Positions 43,636 through 55,366 of a stretch of 64,000 bases of DNA are shown here, piece after piece. The notes beneath the pieces were generated by a model. It did not search any database and was not told the origin of the DNA. It was given only the letters and a program-made list of their open reading frames with translations. The DNA is from Pipra filicauda. Taxonomy: Eukaryota; Chordata; Aves; Passeriformes; Pipridae. Both the position numbers and the translations under genes were made by a program. The stretch lies in assembly GCF_003945595.2 (NCBI RefSeq), contig NW_024104448.1:10309-74308 (forward strand), in the 5' to 3' direction. How positions within the stretch are numbered: position 1 is the first letter of the stretch; every line of letters begins with the position of its first letter.

Positions 43636-44590
43636 TGTAGCAGTACGTTCGGATACGTGTCCGGAATAAAGACAAGTGCCAAAAAATACTCAAACACACA
43701 AAATATCTTTTATTACAGTGAGAATAATAATAATAGTAATAAACTTAGCAAGAGGAATTCAAAACTAAAAAAGGATACAAAATAACTACCTTATCAGGCG
43801 GCATTAAGACAAATACTACAAACAGCATTTAACTAGTGAAAAAAGGGATACCAAAAAAGGATCTTAACACAATATTATGGATAACAAGATATTGGTTAGT
43901 AAAGAGGGAAACTAAAGGAAAAATACTATAAACATAAAAGGGGAATTAAAGGAACACTAAAAGGATATTAAAAGGTTTGTTCTCTCAGTTGCTTCCTATC
44001 AAACTGTGCTTACCCACACAGACAGGCCAGGGATGTCAGGATCTGCAGCAGCTGGTCGGTACCCGTGCTTAGCGGGCGTCCCCGTGGAGCAACACAGTCT
44101 CGGTGGTAGAATAATGAGTATCGCTCGACTCAGCAGCTCCGACACCCCATTTTTATCAGTTCCACATTACACTACGTAGGGCCAGTACGTAGTATAAGGT
44201 GATGCCTGAATGGCAGCCAAACCCCGCCTAATCATTACCTAATGGCAACAGTCTGCGCATGCCCTACTTGTAGGGCAAGGGGCCAGCGACCCCTGCCCAC
44301 ATAATCTTTCTCCCATCATCATCTTTCTCACCCCTATGGATGACCACTCCCATTGTGTTTCAAGGGTAGATGTATCTATCTTGCAATATGTAGCAAAACC
44401 AAGGAAGAACTCAGCTCTGATAATAGGGGATATCAAGCTGACTTGCTAAAAAGCACAATGGACCTTACAATTAGCTTGTGCCATAAGTTACATTGTACCA
44501 TACTCTAGCTGGTTTCACATCCTAATATGATTCCGTTCTCACGCCTCTATGCTCCATTGATCATCTAATTCAAAAGTATCCCCCCTTACA
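43636..44590 (-). repeat. 5' LTR of the LTR-S provirus
   Basis: 955 bp. Close to the 3' LTR by eye, but with a ~12-bp deletion (GAATTAATACAGT-type segment) near 43828 and other small differences. Outer flank CCGTA, then module M. Confidence 0.9.
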
Positions 44591-45287
44591 CCGTATAGGC
44601 TGGATTTTGCCCCTTAGGCAGAGGCTAATCTGTCTGCAGTCCACCAGGACTGCCAGAGCTTGGGGAAGGGATGGAGGCTATCGCAGGAAGGAACAGAGAT
44701 GCGGAGATATTCCCTGATATTCTACTCTAGAAGCGGCTCAAGAGACAGCCCTGGAGTTGGAAACACTTGCCTTCGTCACTGGACGATCTTGTCCAGCACC
44801 ACAGAAAGGATCTTCTCCTCCGGCAAAGCCGCAGCTTCCCGGGAGCCGTGGATTGAGAACCAGTGTCTTGGGGACAGGAGCTGCTGGGCCACCTGCTCCT
44901 GGGAATCTTAGACGGCAATGGCCTGGGCTCCCACTCCTACCCGCAGCCTTTTGCTGCCACGTGCATCCTCGGCGAGGAGCGGGCTCTGCTCTTCCCCGCC
45001 CCTCCCCGGCAGCAGGGAGACCTGGCCAGAGGGGCTCCTGGGTGTGACTCCGGCAGGTCTCCCAAAGGCTCTGGGAGGGATGGAGTCTCTTGCCAGAAGT
45101 AACTGAGGTGCCGAGATACTCCGTCCCCTGCTCCTGCCATACTGGATCGGGGAAGAGCCCTGGAGTCGGGAACACCTGCTTTTGCCATAGGAGACAACGC
45201 AGCACGTGTTGCTGCACAGGATCCTGATGTGGCACTGGGAGAGCATCAAGGGACGCATGGATTGGGCACCTCATATTTGGGATAAAG
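44591..45287 (-). repeat. Module M, copy 3 (inverted)
   Basis: Inverted counterpart of 24234-24918, nearly identical by eye, here next to a full provirus rather than a solo LTR. Confidence 0.85.
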
Positions 45288-47770
45288 TGTCATTTGTCTT
45301 CAATGTTGGGAGACGAGTGCAGGGTTCCAAAAAGAAATAAACAACAGCCTTTATCCCAAAAAAGAAAGTCTGTATGCTTTCGCTTTGAGGGGCAGTTGGT
45401 GCAACAGCCTAGGCACTACTTGGGCAGCAAGAGCTTCTGTGGTGGCACCTTTTATCTGGCAGGAATCTTCATTTGCATTCAATTTTTGGATCTATTTTGG
45501 CCATTGCAGCCCAGGGCTGAAAAAAGGGAACAGCAGCCCTTTCCACCAGGAAAAATCTTTAGATCCTTTTGCTTCAGGTGCAGTTGGTGGGGCAGCCTGG
45601 ACACTTCTTGGGCAGCAAGAGTTTTCTGTGGTGGCACCTTTTGTCTGGCAGGAATCTTCATTTGGATTCAATTTTTTTAAAGGTGGGACCGACCAATGCA
45701 GCACAGGGCTGCAAAAAGGGAACAGCAGCTCTTTCCCAAAGGAAAAAAAGTCTGGAAGCTTTGACTTTGAGGTGCAGTTGGTGGGGCAGTCTGGGCACTT
45801 CTTGGGCAGCAAAGATCTTTCTGTGGCGGCACCTTTTCTCTGGCAGGAATCTTCATTTGGATTCAATTTTTCAGGAGGTGGGACAGGCCATTGCAGCGCA
45901 GGGCTGAAAAAAAGGAACAGCAGCTCTTTCCCTAAGGAAAAAAAGTCTGGAACCTTTGGCTTCAAGTGTAGTTGTTGGGGCAGCCTTGGCACTTCTTGGG
46001 CAGCAAAGATCTTTCTGTGGTGGCACCCTTTGTCTGGTAGGAATCTTCATTTGGTTTCTATTTTTCAGGAGGTGGGACAGGTCATTGCAGCACAGGGCTG
46101 AAAAAAGGGAACAGCAGGCCTTTCCCAAGGAAAAACAGTCTGAAAGCTTTGGCTTTGAGGTGCAGTTGGTGGGGCAGCCTGGTCACTTCTTGGGCAGGAA
46201 AGATCTTTCTGTGGTGGCACCTTTTGTCTGGCAGGAATCTTCATTTGCATTCAGTTTTTCAGGAGGTGGGACAGGCCACTGCAGCACAGGGCTGAAAAAA
46301 GGGAACAGCAGCTCTTTCCCTAAGGAAAAAAAGTCTGGAACCTTTGGCTTCAAGTGTAGTTGTTGGGGCAGCCTTGGCACTTCTTGGCAGCAAAGATCCT
46401 TCTGTGGTGGCACCTTTGTCTGGTAGGAATCTTCATTTGGATTCTATATTCCAGGAGGTGGGACAGGCCATTGCAGCTCAGAGCTGAAAAAAGGGAACAG
46501 CAGCTCTTTCCCTAAGGAAAAAAAGTCTGGAAGCTTTGGCTTTGAGGTGCAGTTGTTGGGGCAGCCTGGGCACTTCTTGGGCAGCAAAGATCTTTCTGTG
46601 GTGGCACCTTTTGTCTGGCAGGAATTTTCATTTGGATTCAATTTTCCAAAAGGTGGGAGAGGCCATTGCAGAGTAGGGTTGAAAAAAAGGGAACAGCAGC
46701 CCTTTGCACCAGGAAAAAAAGTCTGGAAGCTTTGGTTTTGAGGTGTAGTTGTTGGGGCAGCCTGGGCACGTCTTGGGCAGCAAGACCTTTCTGTGATGGC
46801 ACCTTTTGTCTGGCAGGAATCTTCATTTGCATTCAGTTTTTCAGGAGGTGGGACAGGTCATTGCAGCGCAGGGCTGAAAAAAGGGAACAGCAGCTCTTTC
46901 CCTAAGGAAAAATCTCTGGATCCTTTCACTTCTGCTGCAGTTGGTGGGGCAGCCTGGGCACTTCTTGGGCAGGAAGAGTTTTCTGTGGTGGCACTTTTTG
47001 TCTGGCAGCAATCTTCATTTGCTTTCAATTTTTCAAAAGGTGGGACAGGCCATTGCAGCGCAGAACTGAAAAAAGGGAACAGCAGGCCGTTCCCTAGGAA
47101 AAACAGTCTGGAAGCTTTGGCTTGGAGGTGCAGTTGGTGGGGCAGCCTGGGCACTTCTTGGGCAGCAAGAGTTTTCTCTGGTGGTACCTTTTGTCAGGCA
47201 GGAATCTTCATTTGCTTTCAATTTTTCAGGAGGTGGGACAGGCCATTGCAGCGCAGGGTTAAAAAAAGGGAACAGCAGCTCTTTCCACCAGGAAAAACAG
47301 TCTGGAAGCTTTGGCTTTGAGGTGCAGTTGGTGGGGCAGCCTGGGCACTTCTTGGGCAGCAAAGAGCTTTCTGTGGTGGCACCTTTTCTCTGGCAGGAAT
47401 CTTCATTTACATTCAATTTTCCAGGAGCTGGGACCGGCCATTGCAGCGCAGGGCAGAAAAAAGGGAACAGCAGCTCTTTCCCTCAGGAAAAAAAGTCTGG
47501 AAGCTTTGGTTTGGAGGTGCAGTTGGTGGGGCAGCCTAGGCACTTCTTGGGCAGCAAGCGTTTTCTGTGGTGGCACCTTTTGTCTGGCAGCAATCTTTAG
47601 TTGGATTCAATTTTGGGAGGTATTTTGGTCATTGTAGCGCAGGGCTGAAAAATGGATGAGCAGCTCTTTTCCACAGGAAAGTAAGTCTGGATCCTTTGGC
47701 TTCAGGTGCAGTTGTTGGGGCAGCCTGGGCACTTCTTGGGAAGCAAGAACTTTCTGTGGTGGCACCTTTT
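45288..47770 (-). repeat. ~192-bp satellite array, inverted block 1
   Basis: About 13 monomers, all in - orientation. Read on the minus strand, the part near segment U matches 29045-30240, and the part near module M matches 21910-22450 and then 23630-24130. It is thus a shortened mosaic of the two left-arm arrays. Confidence 0.9.
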
Positions 47771-48872
47771 TTCTACGAGGTGTTTGTTCCCTGTTAGCAA
47801 GTCCCTTACGGCATCAATCACAGAGCACTGGGACTGCTCACAGGGCATGATGAAGTAAGACACCGGTAGTCGAGAAAGAGGGGCTAGAAAAATAAATTCC
47901 TGTATCTAATTGCCTTCCTTAATTACAGAAATCGATACTCTTGTGACATGATCTGCACTGACCCTGCTAAGGATGTACTTCTGCCCTGAGCCCTTGCTCC
48001 AGATGTGCCAGGTACACCAAAGGAAACAAGAGAGAATCTCAGCGAAGCCAAAAATCAGCTCTTATGGCAGTTGACACTCTATGGGGTTTAGCACTGGAGC
48101 TCAATCTCTCTGGGATGTCTGGTCCAGAACAGTGTATTTACTGAATGGTGCTGTTGCTGAACTTCCCTGGGCATGTTGCAATTGGCTACTGAGGCTGAAA
48201 GGTTTCCTCGAAGGATTTTTATCTTTTGAAACTACAGGCTGAATTTGAGGGATAAACTCCAGTATTCTGAAAGTGGAAAGTTGATCAAACAGAAAAGAGT
48301 GTTTCTTTTACAACAGATTTGAAATAGTGCACTTGTAAAAATCACAAAGCTTTAAGCTTACTCAGCAGAGCTGATTCCTCATCTGCACTGATCATCAGCA
48401 ACTGGCCTCTCTCCTATTTCAGGGTCTCATCTGTGTACGCTGGATTAAGGCCTCCTAACTTCTTACGAAAAGTAGTGTTATAAGCTCACTTTTCTGGCAA
48501 GGTTTCCTTAGCAGATGGGTTGAAAAGCAAAACTTTGGTGCCATGACCAATGAATGCAGAGCGGTGCTAGAGAGCCCAAGGTTATTTGTGGTGCTAGCTT
48601 TGCTCCACTCTCTAATAACTTCTGTCCAGATCAGTGCTGGCAACAAGAATTCCAGGTTAACGCTTGTTTCATTTTTCAGGCTTTGCATTTCAAGAATGGG
48701 GAGTTGTTATTGGAAACTCTGCCATGGCTGTCATTAACAGCCTCGGAAAACAGTTTTTCTTATTTCTCAGGGAGAAGTTTCCAACCCAGCTTTGGAGTAT
48801 GCAAATAGTTGAATGACTTGTTGTACAATTGGAAATAAAAATCAATACATTTGCTCTGATTAATGTCTTAAC
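47771..48872 (+). repeat. Segment U, copy 2, with terminal-exon-like signals
   Basis: Inverted copy of 27811-28910. On this + strand a pyrimidine tract and AG (GTTTCATTTTTCAG, ending 48679) precede a 44-codon frame from 48682 to a TGA at 48814, and AATAAA follows at 48834-48839. Among the three copies, several differences are synonymous or in-frame, including a 3-bp insertion in the 52513 copy. Upstream, a short frame at 48543 has a signal-peptide-like start (MTNECRAV, then a leucine-rich run). I cannot assign either. They could be chance signals in an old element. Confidence 0.4.
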
Positions 48873-50395
48873 TTATATTTGGCTAAAGAGTTCTTTTCTT
48901 GATACCTTCTTTAAAAAACAGGACCCATAAGCAGAAAGGTGATCTCCTAAAGTGTTGTAACCTTTTAAGTCCACTTGTTGCCACACAACAACAGCATGCC
49001 AATATCACATCCAAAGATACAGAATCTTACAGAGATACACACAAATATATACCTATACATATCTATGTATGTATATCTATCCACCTATACATATCTATAC
49101 ATATCTATACAAATACACACAAGAAAGTTTGGGGTTCCTGATGAGAGTTCTACACGGGTAATGAACAGAGGACTAGGGGCAGAAGAGTTTTTGGAGCCAA
49201 ACAGCTCGATGCAGATTCAGTTCCTTTAGTGGTGCCTAAAACTCAGGAGCTGGACTCCACGGTGCCAGTGGGACCCTCCCAACTCAGCCCGTTCCATGAT
49301 TCCATCAAGTCCAACTGTCAACCCAGCACTGCCCCAGGAACCCCCAAACCACTAAAGCGTGTCAGCCATGGCCAGATGCAGGCGCCTCTGAAACACCTGC
49401 CGGGGTGCTGGCTCCGCCTGGGCAACCCATTGCAGTGCCCGAGCCCCCCCCCCGAAAAACACAGCCAGAAACCTTTCTCCAGGAGCTGACCTGAAGCTCC
49501 CCTGCCTCAGCCTCGGGCCACGTGCCCCGGTCCTCCCAGCGCAGGCTCCTTTCCAGCAGCCCCCTCGGCAGAAGGCGGCTCAGGGCTCCCCTCTGCCCCC
49601 CCGGCCGGCTCCGCTCCGGCCCCGCTCCCGCCACGGCCCCGCTCGGCTCTGCACGGGGAAGGAACGCGCCCAGCCCCGGCCCGACACCCCGCGGGGGCCG
49701 CGCACCGGGGATCCCTCCCCGGGGCCCACTCATTGGGGGTCCCTCCCCGGGGCTCACTCACCGGGGGTCACTTGCCGAGGGTCCCTCCCCGGGGCTCACT
49801 TGCCAGGGGTTGTTCACCGCGGGCCGCTCACCGCGGTCCCTCCCCAGGGCTCACTTACCGGGGCTTCTTCACCGCGGGTCGCTCACCGGCTGTCATTTAC
49901 TGGGGGCCGCTCACCAGCGGCCACTCGCCGGGGGCCGCGCACGGGGGGTCTCTCCCCCGGGGCCGCGCACCGGGGGGCACTCGCCGGAGGTCTCTCCCCT
50001 GGGGCCGAGCACCGGGGCCACTGCCCGGGGGTCGCTCAGCGGCAGCGCTCCCGCTCCCGGCCCCGCCCGCTCCCACCCTCACCCAAACCCCACCAACCGC
50101 CCCTCTCGGCCCCGCCCTCGCCCCGCCCAATCCCCGCCTCGCCCCGCCCACTCCACCGCCTCCCATTGGCTGCGCACGTGCGGCCGTGGAGCGAGGAGCG
50201 CGCGGGGAGCGTTGCCTGGAAACCGGCGAGGGAATCCCGGGAATCCTCGAGGCGCCGGCGCTGCCCCGCCACTCCTGGAGCCAGCGGCCCTGCCCGCGCG
50301 CCTGGCTGCGGCCAGCGCCTGGCTGCGGCCGCCACAACGGCCAGGGAAGCAGGCGCGCGGAAGGCGCGCTTCGGCCCCCGGGCAGCGAGGAGCCC
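48873..50395 (-). repeat. CpG block + CR1 end + AT tract, inverted copy 1
   Basis: AT microsatellite 49030-49123, CR1-type end about 49230-49490, GC minisatellite 49700-50040, promoter-like segment 50040-50395. A local change near 50295-50335 replaces the CGCGGGGAGCGGGCACTCAG segment with a repeated GCGCCTGGCTGCGGCC. Confidence 0.9.
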
Positions 50396-50409
50396 TAAAA
50401 AGAACAAAA

Positions 50410-50589
50410 GTGTTGAAAGACAGGCAACTCATCGCACCATCACAGAACATGCTGAGTTGGAAGGGACCCACGAGGAGCGTCGAGTGCAAGCCTTTGCCCG
50501 GCACAGGACCGACCCCAAGAGTCACACCGTGTGCCTGAACTCTGCCAGCCTTGGTTTGTGACCACTGCCCTGGGGAGCCTGGTCCAGTG
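50410..50589 (-). mobile_element. CR1 3' end fragment, cut at the LTR-S boundary
   Basis: Same CR1 fragment as 16066-16285, inverted. It stops at CCTGGTCCAGTG exactly where LTR-S begins. The outer part of the CR1 fragment and the ~140-bp spacer seen at 25888-26025 are absent. Confidence 0.85.
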
Positions 50590-51648
50590 TGTAGCAGTAC
50601 GTTCGGATACATGTCCGGAATAAAGACAAGTGCCAAAAAATACTCAAGCACACAAAATATCTTTATTACAGTGTGAATAATAATAATAGTAAGGAACTTA
50701 GCAAGAGGAATTAAAAAACTAAAAAAGGATACAAAATAACTACCTTATCGGGTGGCATTAAGACAAATACTACAAACAGCATTTAATACAGTATTAACTA
50801 GTGAAAAAGGGATACCAAAAAAGGATCTTAACACAATATTATGGATAACACGATATTGGTTAGTAGAAAGGGAAACTAAAGGAAAAAGACTATAAACATA
50901 AAAGGGGAATTAAAGGAACACTAAAAGGATATTAAAAGGTTTGTTCTCTCAGTTGCTTCCTATCAAAAAACTGTGCTTACCCACACAGACAGGCCAGGGC
51001 TGTCAGGATCTGCAGCAGCTGGTCGGTACCCATGCTTAGCGGGCGTCCCCGCGGAGCAACACAGTCTCGGTGGTAGGATGAGTATCGCTCAACTCAGCAG
51101 TCCCGACACCCCATTTTTATCAGTTCCACATTACACTACGTAGGGCCAGTACGTAGTATAAGGTGATGCCTGAATGGCAGCCAAACCCCGCCTAATCATT
51201 ACCTAATGGCAACAGTCTGCGCATGCCCTACTTGTAGGGCAAGGGGCGAGCGACCCCTGCCCACATAATCTTCCTCCCATCATCATCTTTCTCACCCCTA
51301 TGGATGACCTCTCCCATTGTGTTTCAAGGGTAGATGTATCTATCTTGCAATATGTAGCAAAACCAAGGAAGAACTCAGCTCTGATAATAGGGGATATCAA
51401 GCTGACTTGCTAAAAAGCACAATGGACCTTACAAGCTGACTTGTTAAAAAGCACAATGGACCTTACAATTAGCTTGACCTTGTTTTTTTTAAAAAAAAAG
51501 CATAAAATAGCCCACAATGGACCTTACAATTAGCTTGTGCCATAAGTTACATTGTACCATACTCTAGCTGGTTTCACATCCTAATATGATTCCGTTCTCA
51601 CGCCTCTATGCTCCATTGATCATCTAATTCAAAAGTATCCCCCTTACA
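50590..51648 (-). mobile_element. Solo LTR of the LTR-S family, inverted copy 1
   Basis: 1059 bp, the longest copy: the U3 repeat (CACAATGGACCTTACAA...) is expanded to about three units, with a TTTTTTTTAAAAAAAAA insertion near 51483-51500. Flanks are CCAGTG on the left and CCGTT on the right, so there is no matching target duplication. Confidence 0.9.
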
Positions 51649-52335
51649 CCGTTAGGCTGGATTTTGCCCCTTAGGCAGAGGCTAATCTGTCTGCAGTCCA
51701 CCAGGACTGCAAGAGCTTGGGGAAGGGATGGAGGCTATCGCAGGAAGGAACAGAGATGCGGAGATATTCCCTGATATTCTACTCTAGAAGCGGCTCAAGA
51801 GACAGCCCTGGAGTTGGAAAACACTTGCCTTCGTCACTGGACGATCTTGTCCAGCACCACAGAAAGGATCTTCTCCTCCGGCAAAGCCGCAGCTTCCCGG
51901 GAGCCGTGGATTGAGAACCAGTGTCTTGGGGACAGGAGCTGCTGGGCCACCTGCTCCTGGGAATCTTAGACGGCAATGGCCTGGGCTCCCACTCCTACCC
52001 GCAGCCTTTTGCTGCCACGTGCATCCTCGGCGAGGAGCGGGCTCTGCTCTTCCCCGCCCCTCCCCGGCAGCAGGGAGACCTGGCCAGAGGGGCTCCTGTG
52101 TGTGACTCCGGCAGGTCTCCCAAAGGCTCTGGGAGGGATGGAGTCTCTTGCCAGAAGTAACTGAGGTGCCGAGATACTCCGTCCCCTGCTCTTGCCATAC
52201 TGGATCGGGGAAGAGCCCTGGAGTCGGGAACACCTGCTTTTGCCATAGGAGACAACGCAGCACGTGTTGCTGCACAGGATCCTGATGTGGCACTGGGAGA
52301 GCATCAAGGGACACATGGATTGGGCACCTCATATT
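51649..52335 (-). repeat. Module M, copy 4 (inverted)
   Basis: Nearly identical to the other copies. The first flank bases read CCGTTAGG where the others have CCGTATAGG. Confidence 0.85.
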
Positions 52336-52512
52336 TGGGAGAAAGTATCGTTTGTCTTCAATTTTCGGAGACGAGTGCAGGGTTCCAAAAAGAAACAAAC
52401 AACAGCCTTTATCCCAAAAAAGAAAGCCTGTATGCTTTCGCTTTGAGGGGCAGTTGGTGCAACAGCCTGGGCACTTCTTGGGCAGCAAGAACTTTCTGTG
52501 GTGGCACCTTTT
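52336..52512 (-). repeat. Single satellite monomer between module M and segment U
   Basis: Only the diverged end monomer plus part of a normal one remain here, against 2.5-7 kb of satellite at the same position elsewhere. This is the shortest form of the composite unit. Confidence 0.85.
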
Positions 52513-53618
52513 TTCTAGGAGGTGTTTGTTCCCTGTTAGCAAGTCCCTTACGGCATCAATCACAGAGCACTGGGACTGCTCACAGGGCATGATGAAGTAA
52601 GACACCGGTAGTCGAGAAAGAGGGGCTAGAAAAATAAATTCCTGTATCTAATTGCCTTCCTTAATTACAGAAATCTATACTCTTGTGACATGATCTGCAC
52701 TGACCCTGCTAAGGATGTACTTTTGCCCTGAGCCCTTGCTCCAGATGTGCCAGGTACACCAAAGGAAACAAGAGAGAATCTCAGCGAAGCCAAAAATCAG
52801 CTCTTATGGCAGTTGACACTCTATGGGGTTTAGCACTGGAGCTCAATCTCTCTGGGATGTCTGGTCCAGAACAGTGTATTTACTGAATGGTGCTGTTGCT
52901 GAACTTCCCTGGGCATGTTGCAATTGGCTACTGAGGCTGAAAGGTTTCCTCGAAGGATTTTTATCTTTTGAAACTACAGGCTGAATTTGAGGGATAAACT
53001 CCAGTATTCTGAAAGTGGAAAGTTGATCAAACAGACAAGAGCGTTTCTTCTACAACAGATTTGAAATAGTGCACTTGTAAAAATCACAAAGCTTGAAGCC
53101 TACTCAGCAGAGCTGATTCCTCATCTGCACTGATCATCAGCAACTGGCCTCTCTCCTATTTCAGGGTCTCATCTGTGTACACTGGATTAAGGCCTCCTAA
53201 CTTCTTAAGAAAAGTAGTGTTATAAGCTCACTTTTCTGGCAAGGTTTCCTTAGCAGATGGGTTGAAAAGCAAAACTTTGGTGCCATGACCAATGAATGCA
53301 GAGCGGTGCTAGAGAGCCCAAGGTTATTTGTGGTGCTAGCTTTGCTCCACTCTCTAATAACTTCTGTCCAGATCAGTGCTGGCAACAAGAATTCCAGGTT
53401 AACGCTTGTTTCATTTTTCAGGCTTTGCATTTCAAGAATGGAGAGTTGTTATTGGAAACTCTGCCATGGCTGTCAGTAACAGCCTCGGAAAACAGTTTTT
53501 CTTATTTCTGAGGGAGAAGTTTCCAACCCAGCTTTGGAGTATTATGCAAATAGTTGAATGACTTGTTGTACAATTGGAAATAAAAATCCATACATTTGCT
53601 CGGATTAATGTCTTAACT
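52513..53618 (+). repeat. Segment U, copy 3
   Basis: Same orientation as 47771-48872 and nearly identical. It carries an extra in-frame ATT before the ATGCAAATAG at about 53541. No recognised gene. Confidence 0.8.
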
Positions 53619-55172
53619 TATATTTGGCTAAAGAGTCCTTTTCTTGTTACCTTCTTTAAAAAATAGAACCCACAAGCAGAAAGGCGATCTCCTAAAGTGT
53701 TGTAACCTTTTAAGTCCACTTGTTGCCACACAACAACAGCATGCCAATATCACATCCAAAGATACAGAATCTTACAGAGATACACACAAATGTATACCTA
53801 TACATATCTACGTATGTATATCTATCTACCTATACATATCTATACATATCTATACAAATACACACAAGAAAGTTTGGGGTTCCTGATGAGAGTTCTACAC
53901 GGGTAATGAACAGAGGACTAGGGGCAGAAGAGTTTTTGGAGCCAAACAGCTCGATGCAGATTCAGTTCCTTTAGTGGTGCCTAAAACTCAGGAGCTGGAC
54001 TCCACGGTGCCGGTGGGACCCTCCCAACTCAGCCCGTTCCATGATTCCATCAAGTCCAACTGTCAACCCAGCACTGCCCCAGGAACCCCCAAACCACTAA
54101 AGCGTGTCAGCCATGGCCAGATGCAGGCGCCTCTGAAACACCTGCCGGCGTGCTGGCTCCGCCTGGGCAACCCATTGCAGTGCCCGAGCCCCCCCCGAAA
54201 AACACAGCGAGAAACCTTTCTCCAGGAGCTGACCTGAAGCTCCCCTGCCTCAGGCTCGGGCCACGTGCCCCGGTCCTCCCAGCGCAGGCTCCTTTCCAGC
54301 AGCCCCCTCGGCAGAAGGCGGCTCAGGGCTCCCCTCTGCCCCCCCGGCCGGCTCCGCTCCGGCCCCGCTCCCGCCACGGCCCCGCTCGGCTCTGCACGGG
54401 GAAGGAACGCGCCCAGCCCCGGCCCGACACCCCGCGGGGGCCGCGCACCGGGGATCCCTCCCCGGGGCTCACTCATTGGGGGTCCCTCCCCGGGGCTCAC
54501 TCACCGGGGGTCACTTGCCGAGGGTCCCTCCCCGGGGCTCACTTGCCAGGGGTTGTTCACCGCGGGTCGCTCACCGCGGTCCCTCCCCAGGGCTCACTTA
54601 CCGGGGCTTCTTCACCGCGGGTCGCTCACCGGCTGTCATTTACTGGGGGCCGCTCACCAGCGGCCACTCGCCGGGGGCCGCGCACGGGGGGTCTCTCCCC
54701 CGGGGCCGCGCACCGGGGGCCACTCGCCGGAGGTCTCTCCCCTGGGGCCGAGCACCGGGGCCACTGCCCGGGGGTCGCTCAGCGGCAGCGCTCCCGCTCC
54801 CGGCCCCGCCCGCTCCCACCCTCACCCAAACCCCACCCTCACCCCGCCCCACCCTCACCCAAACCCCACCAACCGCCCCTCTCGGCCCCGCCCTCGCCCC
54901 GCCCAATCCCCGCCTCGCCCCGCCCACTCCACCGCCTCCCATTGGCTGCGCACGTTCGGCCGTGGAGCGAGGAGCGCGTGGGGAGCGTTGCCTGGAAACC
55001 GGCGAGGGAATCCCGGGAATCCTCGAGGCGCCGGCGCTGCCCCGCCACTCCTGGAGCCAGCGGCCCTGCCCGCGCGGGGAGCGGGCACTCAGCGCCTGGC
55101 TGCGGCCGCCACAACGGCCAGGGAAGCAGGCGCGCGGAAGGCGCGCTTCGGCCCCCGGGCAGCGAGGAGCCC
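53619..55172 (-). repeat. CpG block + CR1 end + AT tract, inverted copy 2
   Basis: AT microsatellite 53775-53868, CR1-type end 53975-54235, minisatellite and promoter-like segment to 55172. An extra ACCCTCACCCCGCCCC unit at 54833-54862 duplicates the adjoining CACCCAAACCCCACC stretch. Confidence 0.9.
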
Positions 55173-55186
55173 TAAAAAGAACAAAA

Positions 55187-55366
55187 GTGTTGAAAGACAG
55201 GCAACTCATCGCACCATCACAGAACATGCTGAGTTGGAAGGGACCCACGAGGAGCGTCGAGTGCAAGCCTTTGCCCGGCACAGGACCGACCCCAAGAGTC
55301 ACACCGTGTGCCTGAACTCTGCCAGCCTTGGTTTGTGACCACTGCCCTGGGGAGCCTGGTCCAGTG
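55187..55366 (-). mobile_element. CR1 3' end fragment, cut at the LTR-S boundary (copy 2)
   Basis: Same truncation at CCAGTG as 50410-50589, so the junction was formed before these two units duplicated. Confidence 0.85.

Larger units (their letters stand above)
37788..44590 (-). mobile_element. Decayed provirus flanked by LTR-S (tRNA-Ser primed)
   Basis: 6.8 kb, read right to left: 5' LTR 43636-44590, primer site, leader, gag-like region, an unresolved stretch, env remnant and 3' LTR 37788-38751. No reverse transcriptase or integrase is visible, so pol is deleted or beyond recognition. The flanks do not match: CCCCC on the left and CCGTA on the right. CCGTA is the complement of the TACGG duplication of the solo copies. 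This element is therefore the parent form of the solo LTRs at the module-M side, while the other side has been rearranged. Confidence 0.85.
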
